NCBI RefSeq assembly: GCF_000495915.1
Contig: NZ_AOFQ01000008.1
Coordinates: 1 to 42,539, forward strand
Source: Stutzerimonas chloritidismutans AW-1
GTDB lineage: Bacteria; Pseudomonadota; Gammaproteobacteria; Pseudomonadales; Pseudomonadaceae
DNA length: 42,539 nucleotides
Reading direction: 5' to 3'
Position 1 is the stretch's first letter. Each line of letters begins with the position of its first letter. The notes under the pieces were generated by a model that was not told the DNA's origin, did no database searches, and saw only the letters and a program-made list of their open reading frames with translations. The translations under genes and the position numbers were made by a program. Positions 42,468 through 42,539 of this stretch are shown in pieces.

Positions 42468-42539
42468 TCAGGCCTTGAGATTGGCTTTGATCAGGTTGTC
42501 GAAGGCACTGCCATCACGGCGGGGCAGGGTGGGGACATA
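42468..42539 (-). CDS. C-terminal end of an unidentified gene
   Basis: The frame reads YVPTLPRRDGSAFDNLIKAN and ends TGA at 42468; 23 residues, the remainder lies outside the window. The stop is 11 bp before the next start, whose ribosome site overlaps it, so both belong to one operon. Too short to assign. Confidence 0.55.
   Translation of the reverse strand, partial: YVPTLPRRDGSAFDNLIKANLKA

Overview
The window is chromosomal DNA of a GC-rich gammaproteobacterium, most likely a Pseudomonas of the stutzeri group (Stutzerimonas). The order polA - DUF2782 lipo/periplasmic protein - thrB - (insert) - nrdJb/nrdJa is the one known from pseudomonads. A split adenosylcobalamin-dependent ribonucleotide reductase and a sigma-22 (AlgU) promoter in front of an ErsA-type sRNA next to polA support the same assignment. 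The genus is an inference; no 16S or marker alignment was possible.

Left part (1-10,240): the end of an IS66-family element (tnpA tail, tnpB, tnpC), three 25-bp tandem repeats, then a type VI secretion effector module read leftward. It runs hcp, then vgrG - DUF4123 chaperone - BTH_I2691/VasX-like 1078-residue membrane toxin - DUF6708 membrane protein (candidate immunity). The last four genes are joined by three identical 4-bp ATGA stop/start overlaps. The module lies where other pseudomonads usually have engB, just beyond the polA/ersA pair, so it looks like an acquired cargo block.

Core part (10,240-23,300): ErsA-like sRNA with AlgU promoter and terminator; polA; a small periplasmic DUF2782 protein; thrB; a three-gene phospholipid cassette (YnbA-like CDP-alcohol phosphatidyltransferase, PlsC-like acyltransferase, CdsA-like cytidylyltransferase); ppnN nucleosidase; a DMT exporter; nrdJb/nrdJa with an Anr/Dnr box; rpmG and rpmB.

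Metabolic part (23,590-38,650): an acyl-CoA catabolic cluster (acyl-CoA ligase, IclR regulator, TetR regulator with operator, alpha/beta hydrolase, spinster-type MFS transporter, two acyl-CoA dehydrogenases, a bifunctional enoyl-CoA hydratase/3-hydroxyacyl-CoA dehydrogenase). It resembles pimelate (Pim) or other medium-chain acid beta-oxidation but has no thiolase here. A shared motif lies upstream of the ligase and of the dehydrogenase operon. Then come a REC-HDOD protein with a degenerate receiver, gabD, cytochrome c' and a cytochrome b561.

Right part (38,800-42,539): a broken tRNA-Arg copy, an intact tRNA-Arg(CCG), an IS3-family element with inverted repeats, a 3-bp target duplication and a nonsense mutation in orfA, the 5' stub of a probable IS256-family transposase, an unrecognised 188-residue protein, a truncated CARF-like (RtcR-type) sigma-54 regulator N-terminus, a 94-residue unknown protein and the tail of one more gene. 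This is a decayed island edge, probably anchored on the tRNA-Arg.
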